64,000 bases of DNA from Glycine soja (taxonomy: Eukaryota; Streptophyta; Magnoliopsida; Fabales; Fabaceae). Location: positions 38,571,167 to 38,635,166 of the forward strand of contig NC_041011.1 in the NCBI RefSeq assembly GCF_004193775.1, read 5' to 3'. The notes under the pieces are model-generated. The model was not told the origin of the DNA. It searched no databases and saw nothing but the letters and a program-made list of their open reading frames with translations. A program made the position numbers and the translations under genes. Below, in pieces: positions 12,031 through 22,641 of the stretch (its first letter is position 1; every line of letters begins with the position of its first letter).

Positions 12031-15000
12031 GTATTAAAATATAACTAGAAGCATTGTTTAAATGACTTACTTTAACAACAACCCACCTAGTAGCAGCATT
12101 GGACTTACTTTGTGGAGTATCATCAAGTCCTTTCAAAACATTGTTCAATGCAAACATGGATGCATATTGTACAATTAAAATATTGATGTTCCCGACTAAT
12201 GCTAATGCAAATGTATTGAAAAATAGAATTGACCTGTTAATTATTCTTTTGAGGTAGTTGTCTGGCCTATTATGCAACGAACAAAACCAGATGACAACAT
12301 TTTCCTTAGGCAAAATGATGACCATTTGCCAATGTGCACTGCAGTGGAAAAAAGTATAATTTATTATACTATTATACATTATTTAAATTCATTTGTTCAG
12401 TTTAACTTACCCATTCAAGTAGGCTCCTATGTACACATCCTTTTTTTATTTCTGCATCCAATTCTTAATATAACTTTCTGATTCAAATTGTGATTGCCCA
12501 GATCTCTATATGGACTGTGGCTCGAGGAATCCATACACATCATCATTCCCCACTTGCATACTTGTCTCAATCATATGCCTATTGTTGTTAAAATAAAGTA
12601 AATTATGTATGAATTTAAAACAATAAGTTAGGTAATAAGCAATAATGTAAACTGACTTACATAATCCACAACTATATAACAGAGATGCTAAGACATTGAC
12701 CACTATGTGTTATTTCAGACAGATCTTCATGATTTATGTACAAGGGGAAGTTGTCATTAAACACCCCAAACATGGTAGCATCCCACATAACTTGCAACAG
12801 CTTAAGAAAAAATTGTGGGATGGTCAATGTCATCAGATATAGGGGATCATCGACATCATGATCCGGCCTATCTGCGGGTTTTGTCGGTTCCATAACTCCT
12901 TATTTATCCAACACAGGTAATTAACATAATTTAATTACAATGAACACTTTAAGTGGAAAAAAACACTTAATGATAGTGAAATATGTGTTCTGATAAACAC
13001 TTGACAAGATGTGTTGGCCAAGCAACGAAGGTGTTAAATGTCTGCCCTACTAACTAAACCTCTTCAGTGGATACAGGAATAAGAGCATTTGCGTCTCTAA
13101 CTTCCTCAACACCAACCTTGACTTGATCATGGCGCAAAGGGATGTTGTGAACGGTTGTCGACCCCTCATAAAGTCTTCCTAGAGCAACCAGGCGGGGAGG
13201 ATTATCTTCGACGTACAACCCACATTTCTCTGAGTCATCCATGTCTGGATCATTCCTTGAGGGATCAACATAACTCTCCTTTGTGCTGACACGAGCAGCT
13301 GAAGGACCAACCTCAGGCTCAGGAGGCAGTGCGAGTCCTTGTGATTGCATCTGCGATTGAAACTGGGATGCATCTGGTTGAAGGACAACATTAGTTCTCG
13401 AGTCACTTTTTCTGAGATCGACTCCTCCAGTTGCTCCCTACTTTTTTGCATTAGCTTCTCCAGGTCTTCGAGAGCCATGGATGAAGACGTGAAGGAGGTA
13501 CTTGGAGCCATTCCTAAGTATTGCTTGATCATGACACCGGCCCAGCAACATGCATATGATCAGGGTGTTCTGGTCACCCAATGGCAGCAGTTTGTATATC
13601 CTGACGTCCATGGGCGACAAAGGAACCCTGTGAGACCTGCTCCTCCAAGAAATCTTGTAACGAACAAATTTATTCATTTACTCAAGCAAACAATAACATA
13701 AATAATTGCAATTCACAATTGAAAGTGACTTACAATCTTGTCAACAATTTCCTTAGCTACATGAGAAGTCATTTGCCCAGTTTTCTCGGTACAGGCCATC
13801 TTCCACTTCACGTGTCGTATGATGGGAGATGGAGGATCAATGACAGTGTTAGTGCTTCCAGATTTAGCAGCTTCCTCCATTTGTTTCTTTTTCTTCTCCT
13901 CCATCAACTTGTTTTCTAGAAATTCATATCCCCCACGAGACAACACGTGAGGTGATGTGTCATTATTTTCTCCTATTTCTTAACCCTTTTTGTCACCATT
14001 TTAATTACTGATTAGCCTTAATTGTCAAATTAATTATGCAGTTTTATCATTTGGGCCTACTTGACTAATTTTGTGTTTTTAATTTAATTTCAGGAGAATT
14101 ATAAGCAATTAGGCTTGAATCCGGAATTGGGCTTGGACTTGAAGAGAACAGACAATTTTATTTTATGAAATCTTATCCAGATTTTATTTCATCTAGATTT
14201 TATTTCGTCCAGATTTTATTTCATCCAATCTTATCTTATCTTGTCCAGATTTTATTTTATTTTGTTTATGGGCTTGGACTTAAAACAGATTTGTAAGCTT
14301 TGGGGCTGAGGACCTATATAATAGCACCAGAGTTTTAGTTTAAGGAGTTTTTGTAGAGGAGAATAATTTTAGGGTTTTGCAATTCCAGTTTTTACTGTTC
14401 ATGCACACTGTTCACGTAGCAATAAAATTCGTTTTCTGCAATTTCGTTTTCTGCTTCAATCTGCAATTTCATTTTCTGCTTCCAATTGCAATTTCATTTT
14501 CTGCTGATTAATGGAAGGCTAAGTCTCCAGCGTTGTTTTCTCTTGAGGATCAAGCCCAACTCTCTTTGAGGTTTTGTTATTACTATTGAATTCTGATCAG
14601 TTTTTTCCTCTTCACCAATTGCTCTATATTTGTTGTTATTAATCCATGCATGCTTAGTGCTTGATTAATTGTCTATGCGTTTAATTTACGTTCATGCTTA
14701 ATGATCAGTTTCGTTCATGATTAATTGGTGTATGTGTTGCTTAATCACATAATGACAACCTTATGTTAATTTTTGCTTAGTAATTTAATTTAGGGTTGGA
14801 TTAAGTGGTTGAACTGATTAGGGATAAATCCTCGTAACCTAGGATAAGAGACTTGCTTGTGAATCAAGGGGGAACAACATATTTTAATTCTGTTATTTCT
14901 TTAATTCAAATTTGCTTGTGGTTTAATTTACAAAACAAACAACCCCCCAATTCGTTACTATTTTATTACTATCTGTTATGAATGTTTGGTTGACCATTGC

Positions 15001-15832
15001 TCGTTGGGAGACAACCTAGGATCACTTCCTAGATACTGCATTTTTAATGTTTATTTGATTCGGATATGGCCTCGATCATGAGGGACACTGTTTTGTTTCT
15101 GGATGGCTTGTGCCTCATTTCGCACGTCTTGTGAAAATTAAAGATTATCGAAAGTTATCATTACTGGCAATAATAAGTAAATTTAAAGTTTAAAACAATG
15201 AAAACCACAAAGTTATCTCCCACGAAGGGTCTCTGCGGCTTTGACAAAATTGGGGGGCCCATTTCTTCTTGCTAATGTCATACTTTTTGCATACAGTGTC
15301 ATCGACACTGTCGTTGTCGACTGCAAGTGTCCATTTTGACGTCAAATCAGACTTAAATTGTCTCCAGTCTCCACCGCCTGCCCCTCCACAGTCTAAAGTA
15401 TTTTTTTTTTGTCCTCGTATCAGATGCTTCAGGAATATCAAATTCAGCCTAACAAACGAAAAATTGCATTTTATTGTTACTAAATTACAATTTTATTGTT
15501 AATAAACAAAATGCAACATTTAACTAAAATACCTTAATATCCTCCCATATCAAATCCTTCTAAGCAGTAGGGACTCGTTTCCAATTCTTGTATGTCACAT
15601 CCACCTTATCACGAGCAATGATCCCCAAATATGTTCTTAACTTCTTTCTGTGGGGACTGTCGGCTTTCTCAGTCGCAAAATCCACATGGACCAAGGGTCT
15701 CTCTGCCCCAACTGGTCTAGTCACCAATGATCTTAGGCGTGTGGCTTTTCTTGTCCGCTTCAAGGTAGACGACGAATGTGATCCTACACCAGTAGGAGGA
15801 GGAGAAGAAGGAGAGCTAGGTGGTGTAGCCAT
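12031..15832 (-). pseudogene. CACTA second gene: Transposase_24-like N-terminus and Ulp1-like C-terminus (broken)
   Basis: Minus-strand pieces run from MATPPSSPSSPPPTG (15832) through a Transposase_24-like segment at 15448-15205 (DWRQFKSDLTSKWTLA, CQSRRDPSWE) and a coiled, lysine-rich segment at 13946-13713. Further pieces lie at 13532-13054. The C-terminal part (12893-12235) resembles an Ulp1/C48 peptidase: QVMWDATMFGVFND, YGFLEPQSI, and AHWQMVIILPKENVVIWFC, which includes the His-Trp pair. The usual Asp after that strand appears as Cys (WFCSLHN), so activity is doubtful. Introns, stops and frameshifts separate the pieces. Removing the solo LTR at 13953-15078 with one target copy rejoins the frame across SVPHVLSRGG. 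Confidence 0.7.
13953..15078 (+). mobile_element. Solo LTR (family 3) inside the CACTA second gene
   Basis: It starts TGATGTGTCATT and ends CTCGATCA, and it is flanked by perfect 5-bp target duplications TGAGG (13948-13952 and 15079-15083). A TATA-like CCTATATAATAGC lies near 14310 on the plus strand. There is no internal region. The reading frame of the CACTA gene is continuous across the insertion when one target copy is kept, which confirms both borders. Confidence 0.85.
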
Positions 15833-15869
15833 TTGTTTGTAAAGAAAAAAACATTAATTTTCAACATTA

Positions 15870-16448
15870 TCACAAAACTCAATAACTTATGTAATTTAAT
15901 GGACTGAAATGAAGTATCAATGTATGAATCATCATCTTCAACGTTAACACCAATTTTTTTCCCGTGTAGAACCACTGACCACCTTTCATCACAAGGGTCT
16001 TGATCATAAAATACATGTTTAGCTTGTTCTGCCATGATGAAAGGGTCATTATGGTAAGTGAGTTTCTTTAGATCTACCAACATAAATCCTACATCATCAG
16101 TCCGCACATTGATATTGTTGTCAACCCACTTACATTTGAAAACATAGACAGTAAATTTGACATAGTTAAGCTCCCAAATTTCTTCAATGAAACCAAAGTA
16201 AAGGATGGAAGCTACACGGGGATTGTCATCATGTACACTAGCAAAGTGTTGAGATTCAACCCTTAGTGTAACCCCACTATTTGGCATTGTACTTTTCTCG
16301 TCTTGTGCTTTTGTGTAAAAGGAATACTTGTTTATATCGTATCCTTGCCAAGTTATAACATTTCTTTTAGGCCCATCTGCTAGCTTTCTTAATGTTTCAG
16401 AAGCATTATCATAAGCAAAGATTGTATCTTTAAACCAATCTAGGAAAG
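15870..16448 (-). pseudogene. TNP2 transposase C-terminal part (DUF4216-like), inverted
   Basis: The minus strand reads from 16448: the CTTTC target copy, then LDWFKDTIFAYDNASETL, then NVITWQGYDINKYSF and MPNSGVTLRVESQH. It continues with YFGFIEEIWELNYVKFTV, VFKCKWVDNN and QDPCDERWSVVLHGK. This is the DUF4216 C-terminal domain of plant CACTA transposases. It continues the protein interrupted at 9732 without losing a codon. The stretch is open for about 185 codons, but the gene as a whole is split and inverted. Confidence 0.85.
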
Positions 16449-17355
16449 TGATGCAATCCTATCCCGCAAGGGCATTGGGTAGAAGACTCCAAGTAGATTG
16501 GGCTAGAGATCCAAGGGTAGGCCCTAGGGTTCTCATGAGCCTTAGGATAGATTTCGAGCCCATGGGCTAAGTATGAGCCCGCTTATCTTTGTAAATATTA
16601 GAATAGGTTTTTCCTTCGTTTGGGCCTTGTATTTTGGCCATTCTAGTAGTATAGGGTTTTAGCCTTGTATTTCGGGGCATTTTGAGTAGTCTTTGTAGTA
16701 AGGACATTTTTTTGTATTTTCATGTTTTTTGTCATGGGGGTGAACTTAGCTATTATAAGGGGTGTGTAGCTAAGTTCTAGCTTCTCATCTCAAGGAGGTG
16801 ATCTTAGCTATTAGAGAGGTATGTGTAGCTAAGCTCTAGCTTCTTTAGGAATCTTCTTAAGGAAGCTTCTCAAGGAGGTGAGCTTAGTTATGAGAGGGGT
16901 GTGTGTAGCTAAGCTCTAGCTTCTCAAGGAAGTTTTCTCAAAGAAGCTTCTCAAGGAAGTTTTCTCAAGAAATCTTCTCAAGGAAGCTACCTAGTCTATA
17001 AATAGAAGCATGTGTAACACTTGTTGTAACTTTGATGAATGAGAGTCTTGTGAGACACAACTCAAAGTTCAACTTCTCTCCCTTTTTCTTCCTTCAATTT
17101 CGTGCTCCCCCCTCCCTCTTTCTCTCCCTCTTTCTTTTCCTCCATTGAAGCATCCTCTCCAAGCTTCTTATCCAAGGCTCATCTTGGTGGTGAAGCTCAT
17201 TCTTCCATGGCTTATTCCTTAATGGATGGCGCCTCCTCTCACCTCTTTTCCTTTGTCTTCCGCTGCATCTCCATGGTGGAAAATCACCATTAAAGGACCC
17301 CATTGAAGCTCAAAGATCCAGCCTCCATAGAAGCCCCACAAGCAAGCTTCCATCA
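16449..17355 (+). mobile_element. 5' LTR of a non-autonomous Ty3/gypsy element (family 2)
   Basis: It starts TGATGCAATCC and ends TTCCATCA. The left flank GAAAG (16444-16448) is its target duplication in reverse complement. It has a TATA-like CTATAAATAGAAG near 16997 and internal direct repeats of AGCTTCTCAAGGA. The primer site downstream (about 17358) reads TGGTAATCATAGCACAAGAG, a degenerate tRNA-iMet-type site. Parts of the same LTR occur at 9733-10258 (minus), 20903-20977 with 49960-50180 (plus) and 50181-50562 (minus). Confidence 0.8.
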
Positions 17356-19226
17356 AGTGGTAATCATAGCACAAGAGCTTCAAGTAGGTGCTCCTTAAAC
17401 CTCCATTAATTTTTTTTCTTTACCTTCTCTTCCATTGTTGTTTCTTCATTTTTCTCCATGTATCTCCTCACATGTCTTGTTCTAAATGTTGTTAACATGA
17501 TTCTTTAGAAGTTTCCACCGATTAAACTTGCTATAGAAACTAGATTTGATTTTCTATGGTTCAAATTTCTTGTTCTTGAACCATGAATTGTGTTGAGTTT
17601 AGGTTCCTTTGAGTTTTGTCTTGTTATTTTTTGTGGCTGAAACCTAAACCATAAAATTCTTTAAAAAATATTAAAGTAGAAGAAAACCTCAAAAATCTAG
17701 AGTGACTTGTTCACCTATTGTAGTTTTGTCATAGAAGTCATGTCTAGTCATGAAACTTGTCACATAAGATTTCTTATGTTGTGCTGAATTTTATTTTCTT
17801 GTTTCTTTGTCTAACTCATTTGTTCATGAGTGTATGAAATTCTTTTAGCCTACTATTTGATTTGAGTCAAATCTTTCATGTTAATTAGTGCTTAACATGT
17901 TCATGCAAAATTCTTAGAGAGTCTTTGATTGTGAACCTTTTCTTGAACTTTTAGGTTTCCTTATGATTGTGTCTATTGTGAATTTGAGTTTTGGTGATTG
18001 AATTGCTGGCTGAAATGTTGATCCTAAGTGAATATTGAACTCCTAAAACAGTGTTAAACAATCCTAGTGAGTTCAACATACATAGGAAGGTTGAAAGTAA
18101 GCCCAAGGCAATCAATATACCATGCTTAAAGAAACAAATCGCTGGTACTGGCAGCTTGGACATACAAACTTGTAAAAATTACTGAGAATTGGTTACTTCG
18201 AATTTTGAGCTAAAATTTTTACTGAACTTTCTAGACATCTGGAAAAAAGTTATAAAAAAAGAAACAAGTGATTTGGATAAAAATAAAAAATACGAAAAAT
18301 CACACAAGTTGGCAGGAAAATCAGTATCCAGAAAAAAAAAAGGTGAAAAGGAAGTGTGCTTGTTGTTTTGGCTCAAAATTTATTCTATAATTGGAAATTT
18401 CAATTGAAAATTAGTGTGAAGACAAGTGCCAAAGCTAGAGGTTTGTTGAGTCTTTTTTTTTCAGTTTTTTTACTCTACTCTAGAGCCATTCTAAGTTTCT
18501 CTTTGAGTCCTAGCTTGCTTCTATGTCCTTTTCATTGCTTTAATTGTTGAATAATCCTTGAAAAATTGTCTTGTTAAAACTCCATTGGTTTAGCTTTCAT
18601 TTCATTTTTTTTGGTCTTTGGTTATTGCTTGTCTCTTTGTTTCCTTGTTTGTGGGTTGCCATATAGGGAATTGCAAGGAGGATTGGTGCCATCCCTTGAA
18701 GAATTTGAGTCCAGAAGCAAGGGGCCAACCACCTTAAGAGCTATTGGACTAAGAAGCACTCCAAATTGAGTGAATCACCAAAGAGAGAACAACCACCAAA
18801 ATTGAGGACCGTTTTGTAATTTTGTAATTTGCAATTTACTTACCTTCATTGCTTTCAAGTTTTGTAACAAAAAGGACTTTCATTAGAAGTGTGTTCGGAG
18901 CCTTCAATAGGTTACCAAACTTCCATTTGTGTGTAATAATTTTAGGCAATTTTCCTTAGGATAGTGAGTGTTTTGTTGGGAACCTTGAATGTGGTCATCC
19001 AAACACTCTTAGGATTCGCCTAGTTTACATTTCTTGCTTACTTTCATAGCTTATTTCCTTTACCTTCCATTGTCAAACCGCCTAGATAGCTTTCCTTTTT
19101 CCAATTAGTTTTTTACCTTATCTTTCACACCTCTTTTAGTGTTTATTTGGCTAGTTTCAACCATAGTTTCTTTTACCTTTTATTTTCAAACCTCCAACAA
19201 GAAAGAACCACAACTTAGGAACCAAC
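17356..19226 (+). other. Untranslated leader of the family-2 element
   Basis: No protein is supported in this 1.9 kb between the primer site and the gag-like ORF. It is T-rich and has only short ORFs. A leader this long is common in related non-autonomous elements and may hold packaging signals, but that is inference. Confidence 0.5.
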
Positions 19227-20936
19227 ATGAGTCATCATTCATCTAGTGTTAATGGCAAGGGTACTAGTCATAAAGACCCTTTATCTAGAATTTTAGATGA
19301 GTTGAGTTCCCTCAAGTTATGGAAAGAAAAACAAGAGAGAAAAGAAAAAGGAAAAAAAAGAGTGGAAGAAATAAGTCAAGATGAAAGAAAGAAAATAAGA
19401 GAGGAAGAAAGAAGAAAAATAATGAAAGAAATGAAAAGAAAAAAACATGCCTCCTATAGTAGTCATAACTCTTGCAAAAGCCTAAGTGAAGAACTTCGTG
19501 ACTATTACGAAGGAAGGCATAGGTCACATCTTAGACCTCACTCCCATAGAAGAGAAAAGGAAAGAAAGCCTCAAGAGGCTAACATTAAACTCTCATACTT
19601 CCATGGGAAGGACAATGTAGAGGCTAACTTAGATTGGGAAATAAGGGTAGAGCAACAACTTAAAAAGAAGTCTACTTCAAAATCTTATGGCTCTCACTCT
19701 TATCTAAAGAAAGACCAAGGTCAAGGCATCTTAGGGGTGACACCTTCTAAGCCCAAAGATGATAAGGGGAAGACAATGGAAAAGCAAGCCCCTAAGGCTA
19801 GTATGCAAGAGAAAACTAGCTCTATAAAGTGCTTTAAATGTCTTGGAAGAGGACACATTACTTCTCAATGCCCCACCACAAAAACCATGATTATGAGGGG
19901 CCAAGACATTTATAGTAGTCAAGATGAGGCTACTACTTCACCTTCCTCTAGTGAAAGTGAAAAAGCAAAAGGGGAAGAATCTAGTGAAGAAATCTACCCC
20001 CAAGAAGAAGGACAACCATTAGTGGTTAAAGAGAAGTGTAAGGAGGTAAGTGTCTCCTCCAAGAGTTTAGCTAAGAAGGAAACTCATTTTACAATAAAGA
20101 CAAACATTAAAGAAACTTTCCCTCTTAGACAACCTCCACATTTTCTCTTTTGTAAAAAGGCACTTGCTAGCATTGCCACACCTCTTGGGCTTGAGTTTAT
20201 TCCTCAAGTAAAGAAGTTGTTGGTTGAGGGTTTGGTTCGCAAGAGCTTAAATCCTTGTGCTTTGTTGGTGCCCAAAATAGTTATTATTACCCACCAAGTC
20301 CCTAAAATAGGTGGTATGATGAATGTTTTGAGTGGTGCAACCCTCTTTTGTAAAATCACTCGTACACCTAACATCTTCATGGTGTGTGTACATAGGGACC
20401 CATTAGGTAGGTTTGTTCTTATTTTTAGTTTCAATACAAACTTAGGTACTCATATGGGACACCTTAGGTTTGTCATACTTTTTGGTAGGAATAATCAATA
20501 TGAAAATACAGAAAAAGGTATGTTTTATTGCGTTACTTTTCTTAATTTTTCAAATAGTGATCAAGGGGGTCCCATGAACCCTAAGAGAATAAAGGTCATT
20601 CCTGAGTGGCCCACTCCACCAAGTATAAGAAAAATTTGGGGCTTCCATGACTTAACAAACTTTTACAAAAGGTTTGTCCCATATTTTTCTATACTTGTAG
20701 CACCACTCATTGAGTTGGTGAGAAACCATGTTCCTTCATGGGAAGATGCCCAGGAAATGGGTTTTCAGACCTTACCTTACTTTAATATACCAAACACCAC
20801 TAATACATATGTTTTTGTTCTTTTTACAGGTGTTGAGGGAAGGAGCCCAGAGTATGAAGAACCTCGGGATTTGAGGTCAAACCCTTTCCAAGGTGGAGGG
20901 AATGATGCAATTCTATCCTGCAAGGGCATTGGGTAG
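19227..20936 (+). CDS. Shrunken gag-RT ORF of a non-autonomous chromovirus-like element
   Basis: A 569-codon open frame. Residues 1-130 are a charged, coiled N-terminus. About residues 130-145 (SYFHGKDNVEANLDWEIRVE) are the start of a gag capsid domain, most of which is missing. A CCHC zinc knuckle follows (CFKCLGRGHITSQC, near residue 205). The second half is recognisable reverse-transcriptase sequence, such as a VKKLLVEGLVRKSLNPCALLVPK-like segment and RIKVIPEWPTPPSIRKIWGFHDLTNFYKRF. The catalytic YxDD core, protease, RNase H and integrase are absent. The frame runs 34 bases into the 3' LTR. It encodes no complete enzyme and must depend on other elements. The family is inferred from the RT and gag wording. 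Confidence 0.65.
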   Translation: MSHHSSSVNGKGTSHKDPLSRILDELSSLKLWKEKQERKEKGKKRVEEISQDERKKIREEERRKIMKEMKRKKHASYSSHNSCKSLSEELRDYYEGRHRSHLRPHSHRREKERKPQEANIKLSYFHGKDNVEANLDWEIRVEQQLKKKSTSKSYGSHSYLKKDQGQGILGVTPSKPKDDKGKTMEKQAPKASMQEKTSSIKCFKCLGRGHITSQCPTTKTMIMRGQDIYSSQDEATTSPSSSESEKAKGEESSEEIYPQEEGQPLVVKEKCKEVSVSSKSLAKKETHFTIKTNIKETFPLRQPPHFLFCKKALASIATPLGLEFIPQVKKLLVEGLVRKSLNPCALLVPKIVIITHQVPKIGGMMNVLSGATLFCKITRTPNIFMVCVHRDPLGRFVLIFSFNTNLGTHMGHLRFVILFGRNNQYENTEKGMFYCVTFLNFSNSDQGGPMNPKRIKVIPEWPTPPSIRKIWGFHDLTNFYKRFVPYFSILVAPLIELVRNHVPSWEDAQEMGFQTLPYFNIPNTTNTYVFVLFTGVEGRSPEYEEPRDLRSNPFQGGGNDAILSCKGIG

Positions 20937-20977
20937 AAGACTCCAAGTAGATTGGGCTAGAGATCCAAGGGTAGGCC
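20903..20977 (+). mobile_element. 3' LTR of the family-2 element, first part
   Basis: It starts TGATGCAATTC after a purine-rich tract (AAGGTGGAGGGAA, 20890-20902) that would serve as polypurine primer. It matches 16449-16523 with a few substitutions. It is interrupted at 20977 by the Ogre element and resumes at 49960. Confidence 0.85.
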
Positions 20978-22620
20978 TGTCATACCCTAATTTCGTCCGG
21001 GGACCTTTGCTTGATGACATGCGACCTTTCTTTGGTCCTTGTGAGGTGCTTGGCATCCATCATTAGGCAATTTGTGAAATTCCAGGACATGCCGAAAAAC
21101 CAAAAAATATAATGATGCACAATCCGTAAGTTTCCGTGACACACCGGAAATCAAATGGAAGTATCGTTGCATAATTAAGTGAGGTTCCGTAACATTCCGT
21201 AAGTCAAAAAGGGGATGATTATGTAATCCGCAAGGTTCCGTAACATTACGGAAAGAAAACAAGTATCGTTACGAAATTCGTAAGTTTCCGTAACTTTACG
21301 AAAAAAGAATCACCAAAAAAGCAGAGGGGGGGTGTACTTAGTAAAAATGGGGGTGCAAATAGCACCCAGGCCCACTTGGGCCCTCCAGAATATTCCTCCA
21401 GAAGGCTGTTGCTTCTGGAGGAAGCAACCTGGCTCGCCTGGGCGAGCTGGGCGGCAACCGCCTCCCCTATTTTGCTATAAATAGGGGAGGAAGTGAAGAA
21501 GAAAAGGGTTCAGCCCCTTAGGCACTTCTCTCTCTTTCGAATTTGCTTGGAAAAATTGTTTCCGTGAAGAAAATCTAAGCCGAGGCGCTTCCGAAACGTT
21601 TCCATAACGTTTTCCGTGAGGAATCTCGCAAAGGTTTCAACCGTTCTTCGACGTTCTTCATTCGTTCTTCATCGTTCTTCGATCTTCAACGGGTAAGTAC
21701 CTCGAACCAAGCTTTTCGATTCATTCTATGCACCCATGGTGGTCCACATTGTGTTTCGTGCATTTTTATTCTCGTTTTGTTTACTTTTTATACCCCCTCT
21801 TGACGTGCTTAAGCCATTTTACTTAAGTCATTTCTCGCTTAACTTAAAAGTAAAATAAATTTCCATCGAACATTTGAATTGTATTATCCGTTAACTTCGG
21901 TTAAAATAAATTCCGACCGTTCGGTCGTGCCGTAACCACGTTGGAAATCAAAAAAAGAGGTAAAAAAATAATATAATAATCAAAAAACATCTTTTAGTAA
22001 AATAAAGCGGGAAATCAATCGGACGTTTTCTCTTTGGGATTTCTCATTCTTAATCGAATTGATTAATAACTAAAGTGAAACTAAGGCCTAAAATCAATTC
22101 GCCTAGTCAAGCTCGTCCACAAAAATAGGCTTTTGAAGTTTGTCATTTCAATTTCTCACTAAGTAAAATGGATCATTTTTAAGGTCCAACGCCTTAAAAT
22201 GATCACCACTTAAGTAAAAAAGAATCGCTTGATAAGAAAGAACTACGTAGGTCTGATTTTCTCATCCCAAATTGAGGAATACGTAGGAGCAAAGGGAAAC
22301 ACCCTTGTCGACCACAAAAAAAGGAAAAATATAAAAAGGATATAAGGACATAAAAGGGAACGTAAAAATCAAAGTCACGTTTGCACATTCGATTAAAGGT
22401 TGCCGTCCCTTGGGACGGACGTGTGGGGTGCTAATACCTTCCCCGTGCGTAAATACAACTCCCGAACCTTTCACTTAAAAGTTCGTAGATCGCGTCTTTT
22501 CCGGTTTTTCCGACGTTTTCCTCAAATAAACGTTGGTGGCGACTCCGCGCGTATTCCTTTCGTGGAACACGCATCCCGCGAGTCACGCGTCGCCCTCCCG
22601 CCGAAGGGTAGGTTGCGACA
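20978..22620 (+). repeat. Ogre 5' LTR
   Basis: TGTCATACCC...GGTTGCGACA, 1643 bp. U3 contains CCGTAA-type palindromes (21123-21300), a hairpin at 21393-21423 and a GCTCGCCTGGGCGAGC palindrome (about 21432). A TATA box CTATAAATAG (21475-21484) lies inside a 12-bp-arm inverted repeat (21461-21490). A module with CTACGTAG and TACGTAGGAGC lies at 22236-22316 and recurs in the 3' region. 22537-22548 repeats the first bases of the primer site. Confidence 0.9.
21475..21484 (+). promoter_or_regulatory. TATA box of the Ogre 5' LTR
   Basis: CTATAAATAG in a GC-rich setting, followed by a pyrimidine-rich CACTTCTCTCTCTTTC tract suited to a transcription start. It is identical in the 3' LTR at 48809-48818. 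It sits between the arms CCTCCCCTATTT and AAATAGGGGAGG of an inverted repeat. Confidence 0.7.
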
Positions 22621-22622
22621 GT

Positions 22623-22641
22623 TGGCGACTCCACTGGGGAC
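22623..22641 (+). other. Primer binding site (tRNA-Arg)
   Basis: TGGCGACTCCACTGGGGAC begins two bases after the 5' LTR. Its complement ends in GGAGTCGCCA, as in plant tRNA-Arg. A tRNA-Arg primer is characteristic of Ogre elements. Confidence 0.8.

Larger units (their letters stand above)
11770..16448 (-). mobile_element. CACTA (En/Spm) transposon, 3' part, inverted
   Basis: On the plus strand it starts CACTATTAGAAAA (11770), which is the reverse complement of a CACTA right end. AACATCGGTTTT subterminal repeats follow (to about 12030). All coding remnants are on the minus strand: the TNP2 C-terminus next to 16448, then the second transposon gene. It ends at GAAAG (16444-16448), the reverse complement of the target duplication CTTTC seen at 9728-9732. 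With 2682-9732 it makes one original element. It contains a nested solo LTR (13953-15078). Confidence 0.8.

Noticed and set aside
11770..16448. A second, independent CACTA element
   Set aside because: Its TNP2 part starts exactly where the first one stops and carries the reverse complement of the same 5-bp target duplication.
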